Below the pieces are notes generated by a model. That model saw only the letters and a program-made list of their open reading frames with translations. It had not been told where the DNA came from and did no database searches. Shown here one piece after another: positions 61,906 through 64,000 of a DNA stretch of 64,000 nt. Within the stretch, counting starts at the first letter, position 1; each line of letters begins with the position of its first letter. Source of the stretch: Bradyrhizobium sp. B124 (GTDB lineage: Bacteria > Pseudomonadota > Alphaproteobacteria > Rhizobiales > Xanthobacteraceae). The position numbers were made by a program, and so were the translations under genes. Location of the stretch: assembly GCF_038967635.1 (NCBI RefSeq), contig NZ_CP152413.1:372001-436000 (forward strand), given 5' to 3'.

Positions 61906-62397
61906 TTGCGTAGAATGTTGCCATCCGTCTGCGGGGTGATCGCGATGGCGAGTTTGCTTTGTACGGCGGTGCCGATCGCTCTGGCCCAACCGGCTTCACC
62001 GGATCGAGCAGTGCCATCGCCGCGCGCAGGCGGCGATCGTTCGCCGGCGGTCGCGGCCGAGATCTGGGACGCCAATCATGATGGCGTCTACACCTGCGAC
62101 GAGTGGAAGGCCTATCTCGGGCGGCTGTTCGATCGCGCCGACCGCAATCGCGACGGAAACGTTACTCCGTCGGAGTTCGAGGGCGTTCGTCGCGCCGGCA
62201 GCGCGCTCGCCGACGCGGATTTCGGCTATTTCGACGAGAACCAGGATGGCAAGATTACCCGCCGCGAGTTCGTCGAGAAGCCGAACGAGTTCATCCTGCA
62301 GAACGACAAGAACGGCGACTGCCGCGTCACGCCGGAGGAGCTCAAGGGGTCGCCGACCGAGCAGAAGCAGCCTGGCGGCAGGGGCAAGCGATCCTGA
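61906..62397 (+). CDS. Exported four-EF-hand calcium-binding protein
   Basis: A 163-residue protein with a signal segment (LPSVCGVIAMASLLCTAVPIALA-Q). Four EF-hand loops follow: DANHDGVYTCDE, DRNRDGNVTPSE, DENQDGKITRRE and DKNGDCRVTPEE. In the last the usual Gly6 is Cys. All keep acidic or Asn residues at 1, 3 and 5 and Glu at 12, so calcium binding is plausible. The TTG at 61906 sits six bases after GGAGGAGAG and is the likely start; the ATG three codons on is an alternative. Convergent with the histidine kinase gene. Confidence 0.8.
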   Translation: MRRMLPSVCGVIAMASLLCTAVPIALAQPASPDRAVPSPRAGGDRSPAVAAEIWDANHDGVYTCDEWKAYLGRLFDRADRNRDGNVTPSEFEGVRRAGSALADADFGYFDENQDGKITRREFVEKPNEFILQNDKNGDCRVTPEELKGSPTEQKQPGGRGKRS

Positions 62398-62405
62398 GGT
62401 TCGAT

Positions 62406-63752
62406 CTAGCCGGACACGAGCTCCGGAAGCGCGGGGCGAGTCGGGCTTGCCCCGCTCCGATCCGATCCAAGATGCACCGCCCCAGGCAATCTGATCCGGA
62501 CAAGCAAGCCGTGCGGTGCGTTGTCATGCAAGGACAACTCGCCGCCGTGGCCGCACACCATGGCCTGAGCGATCGGCAGGCCGAGCCCGAAGCCGCTTTT
62601 CTCGTCCATGGTGCGGGCCTCGTCGCCGCGGACGAAGGGCTTCAACATCTCGGCTCGGCGATGCTCCGGAATCCCCGGACCGTCGTCCGATACGTCGATG
62701 GTGGTGTGATCGGCGGATGCGGTCAGCCGGATATCGACCTCGCTGCCGAACCGCAGGGCATTTTCCACCAGGTTCGTCACGGTCCGGCTGATATCGCTGG
62801 GGCGGATCAACAGCGAAGCCCTGAGCGGGCCGTGGTAGCGCACGACATGGCCGCAATCGGAGAACTGCTCGCTGATCGTCTGCAGCAGGGCGGCTACGTT
62901 CACAAGGGTCGGCTTCGCCGCGCTGCCGCCGCTCAGGAATGACAGCACCGATTCCAGCATGGCCTGCATCTGGTCGAGGTCGTGCAGGGTCTCCGCACGC
63001 TGGGTGTCGTTCTCGATGTATTCGGATCTGAGCCGCAGCCGGGTGATCGGCGTTCGCAAATCGTGACTGATGGCGGCGAGCATGCGCGTGCGGTCATTCA
63101 TCAGCGTGGTGATGCGTTCGCGCATCCGATTGAGTGCGACTGCGGCGGCGCGGATCTCCTCCGGGCCGGTCTCGGCAAGCGGAGCGGCCGCCTGGCTGAT
63201 GCTGAAATTCTCGGCGGCACGGGCAAATGCCGAGAGCGGAGCACTGAGCGCGCGGCCGGCCCACACGCCGAGCAGCGTGACGCTGACGAACAGGAACAGG
63301 AATGTGCTGACCCAGAATACGCCGAAGAAGGGCGGCATTTTCGCCGGGCCGATTGTCGCTTCGAACAGGGCGCCACCCGGCAGTCGAACCACCGCCGGCG
63401 CGGTCTTCGTGGAAAACTCCAGGTCGACATCGTCGACGCCTGATACTCCGGACGAAGCATCGTCAGACACGCCTGGACCTGCGTCGCGCAGTGCGAAATG
63501 CAGCCGGGGGAAAGCCTGGTCGGCAGCCTGCAACAGCATCGCGCGATCGGCCGCAGGGGTCTCGGCGAGAAGCCTGGCAACCAGCTGGAACTGATGGATC
63601 GGCCTGTCCGCGAACGATCTCGGCTTCTGGCTGGTGAAATAAAGCCCGATCAGCGCGTGGATCAACACCAGCGAAAACAGGACCAGCGCGGCGATCTGGC
63701 CGCTGATCCGGTGGAAGCTGAAGAGCGCGGCAATCCTGCGGGTCCAGCTCAT
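62406..63752 (-). CDS. Two-component sensor histidine kinase
   Basis: A 448-residue inner-membrane kinase. Helices at about 19-40 and 142-166 flank a periplasmic sensor of about 100 residues; a HAMP linker follows. AAISHDLRTPITRLR carries the phosphoaccepting His230. NLVENALRFG near 327 is the N-box and SDDGPGIPEHRRAEM with GFGLGLPIAQAM the G-boxes. Its ATG overlaps the stop of the response-regulator gene (ATGA). The sensed signal is unknown. Confidence 0.92.
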   Translation of the reverse strand: MSWTRRIAALFSFHRISGQIAALVLFSLVLIHALIGLYFTSQKPRSFADRPIHQFQLVARLLAETPAADRAMLLQAADQAFPRLHFALRDAGPGVSDDASSGVSGVDDVDLEFSTKTAPAVVRLPGGALFEATIGPAKMPPFFGVFWVSTFLFLFVSVTLLGVWAGRALSAPLSAFARAAENFSISQAAAPLAETGPEEIRAAAVALNRMRERITTLMNDRTRMLAAISHDLRTPITRLRLRSEYIENDTQRAETLHDLDQMQAMLESVLSFLSGGSAAKPTLVNVAALLQTISEQFSDCGHVVRYHGPLRASLLIRPSDISRTVTNLVENALRFGSEVDIRLTASADHTTIDVSDDGPGIPEHRRAEMLKPFVRGDEARTMDEKSGFGLGLPIAQAMVCGHGGELSLHDNAPHGLLVRIRLPGAVHLGSDRSGASPTRPALPELVSG

Positions 63753-64000
63753 GCATCCTCCACATGCGGCGTGAAGATGTAGCCGCCGGTGCGCACCGTC
63801 CTGATCACCGATGGTCCTTCGCCGGCATCGAGCTTGCGGCGAAGCCGGCTGACCAGCACGTCGATGCTGCGCCCGAACGGGCTGGCCGGCCGGCTGCGCG
63901 TCATGGTCAAGAGGCCGTCCCGCGTCAGGATCCGGCCGGGCCGCTCGCAGAAGGCCTGCAGCAGGTCGAACTCCGCGCTGGTCAGCGGGACCTGGGCGCC
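63749..64000 (-). CDS. OmpR-family response regulator, C-terminal part
   Basis: The window edge cuts this gene; 83 C-terminal residues are present. They form the winged-helix effector domain: VPLTSAEFDLLQAFCERPGRILTRDGLL, then SPFGRSIDVLVSRLRRKLDAG and VIRTVRTGGYIF. This is the DNA-binding domain of OmpR/PhoB-type regulators. The stop overlaps the histidine kinase start by four bases, so the pair is co-translated with the regulator first. Confidence 0.92.
   Translation of the reverse strand, partial: GAQVPLTSAEFDLLQAFCERPGRILTRDGLLTMTRSRPASPFGRSIDVLVSRLRRKLDAGEGPSVIRTVRTGGYIFTPHVEDA

Overview
The window is chromosomal DNA of an alphaproteobacterium, most likely Bradyrhizobium or a close relative. 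This rests on high G+C by eye, strong GC-ending codon use, a guaB ... rsmB-family ... guaA gene order, many MFS, LysR and acyl-CoA genes, and numerous imperfect-palindrome intergenic elements of the kind that fill Bradyrhizobium and Rhodopseudomonas genomes. No rRNA, tRNA, CRISPR array, intact insertion sequence or intact integrase was found.

Layout. 1-6.0 kb: a plus-strand valine/branched acyl-CoA catabolic cluster (mmsA 3' end, isobutyryl-CoA dehydrogenase-like, 3-hydroxyisobutyryl-CoA hydrolase, mmsB), then an acyl-CoA synthetase and a MaoC hydratase. 6.2-20.8 kb: small secreted protein, SDR, flavoprotein, divergent MFS/LysR, D-threonine aldolase-like enzyme, uup with yaiI, a hot-dog protein, an orphan molybdenum hydroxylase large subunit, ppx/gppA, rlmE and a small zinc-ribbon protein. 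20.9-34.7 kb: purine and housekeeping block with guaB and guaA at its ends, and between them MFS pumps, GFA, CurA-like reductase, phosphoesterase, MAPEG, RsmB-family methyltransferase, HxlR regulator, cupin and NTF2-like proteins. 34.7-38.3 kb: a small accessory segment bounded by the guaA 3' end and a second, foreign-looking copy of that 3' end. This is the clearest sign of a mobile island in the window. 38.3-46.2 kb: more accessory genes (two oxidoreductases with a LysR, a small periplasmic protein, two serine hydrolases, GST, VOC). 46.3-64 kb: a peptide deformylase-like protein lacking metal ligands, a MarR-GNAT fusion with a perfect operator palindrome, MarR/EamA, DUF899, three LysR regulators each beside or facing a transporter, GNAT-MFS, M20 peptidase, cupin, ohr/ohrR with two operators, a secreted four-EF-hand protein, and a two-component system cut by the window edge.

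How the genes work together. The first cluster covers the valine steps from isobutyryl-CoA to propionyl-CoA except methacrylyl-CoA hydration. guaB and guaA give the two steps from IMP to GMP. From 46 to 62 kb the repeated plan is regulator plus efflux or detoxification gene, often divergent, with a visible palindrome in the shared promoter. The strongest points for follow-up are the guaA-end duplication, the degenerate deformylase, the MarR-GNAT operator, the structured dispersed repeat in the island and the orphan form II molybdenum hydroxylase.
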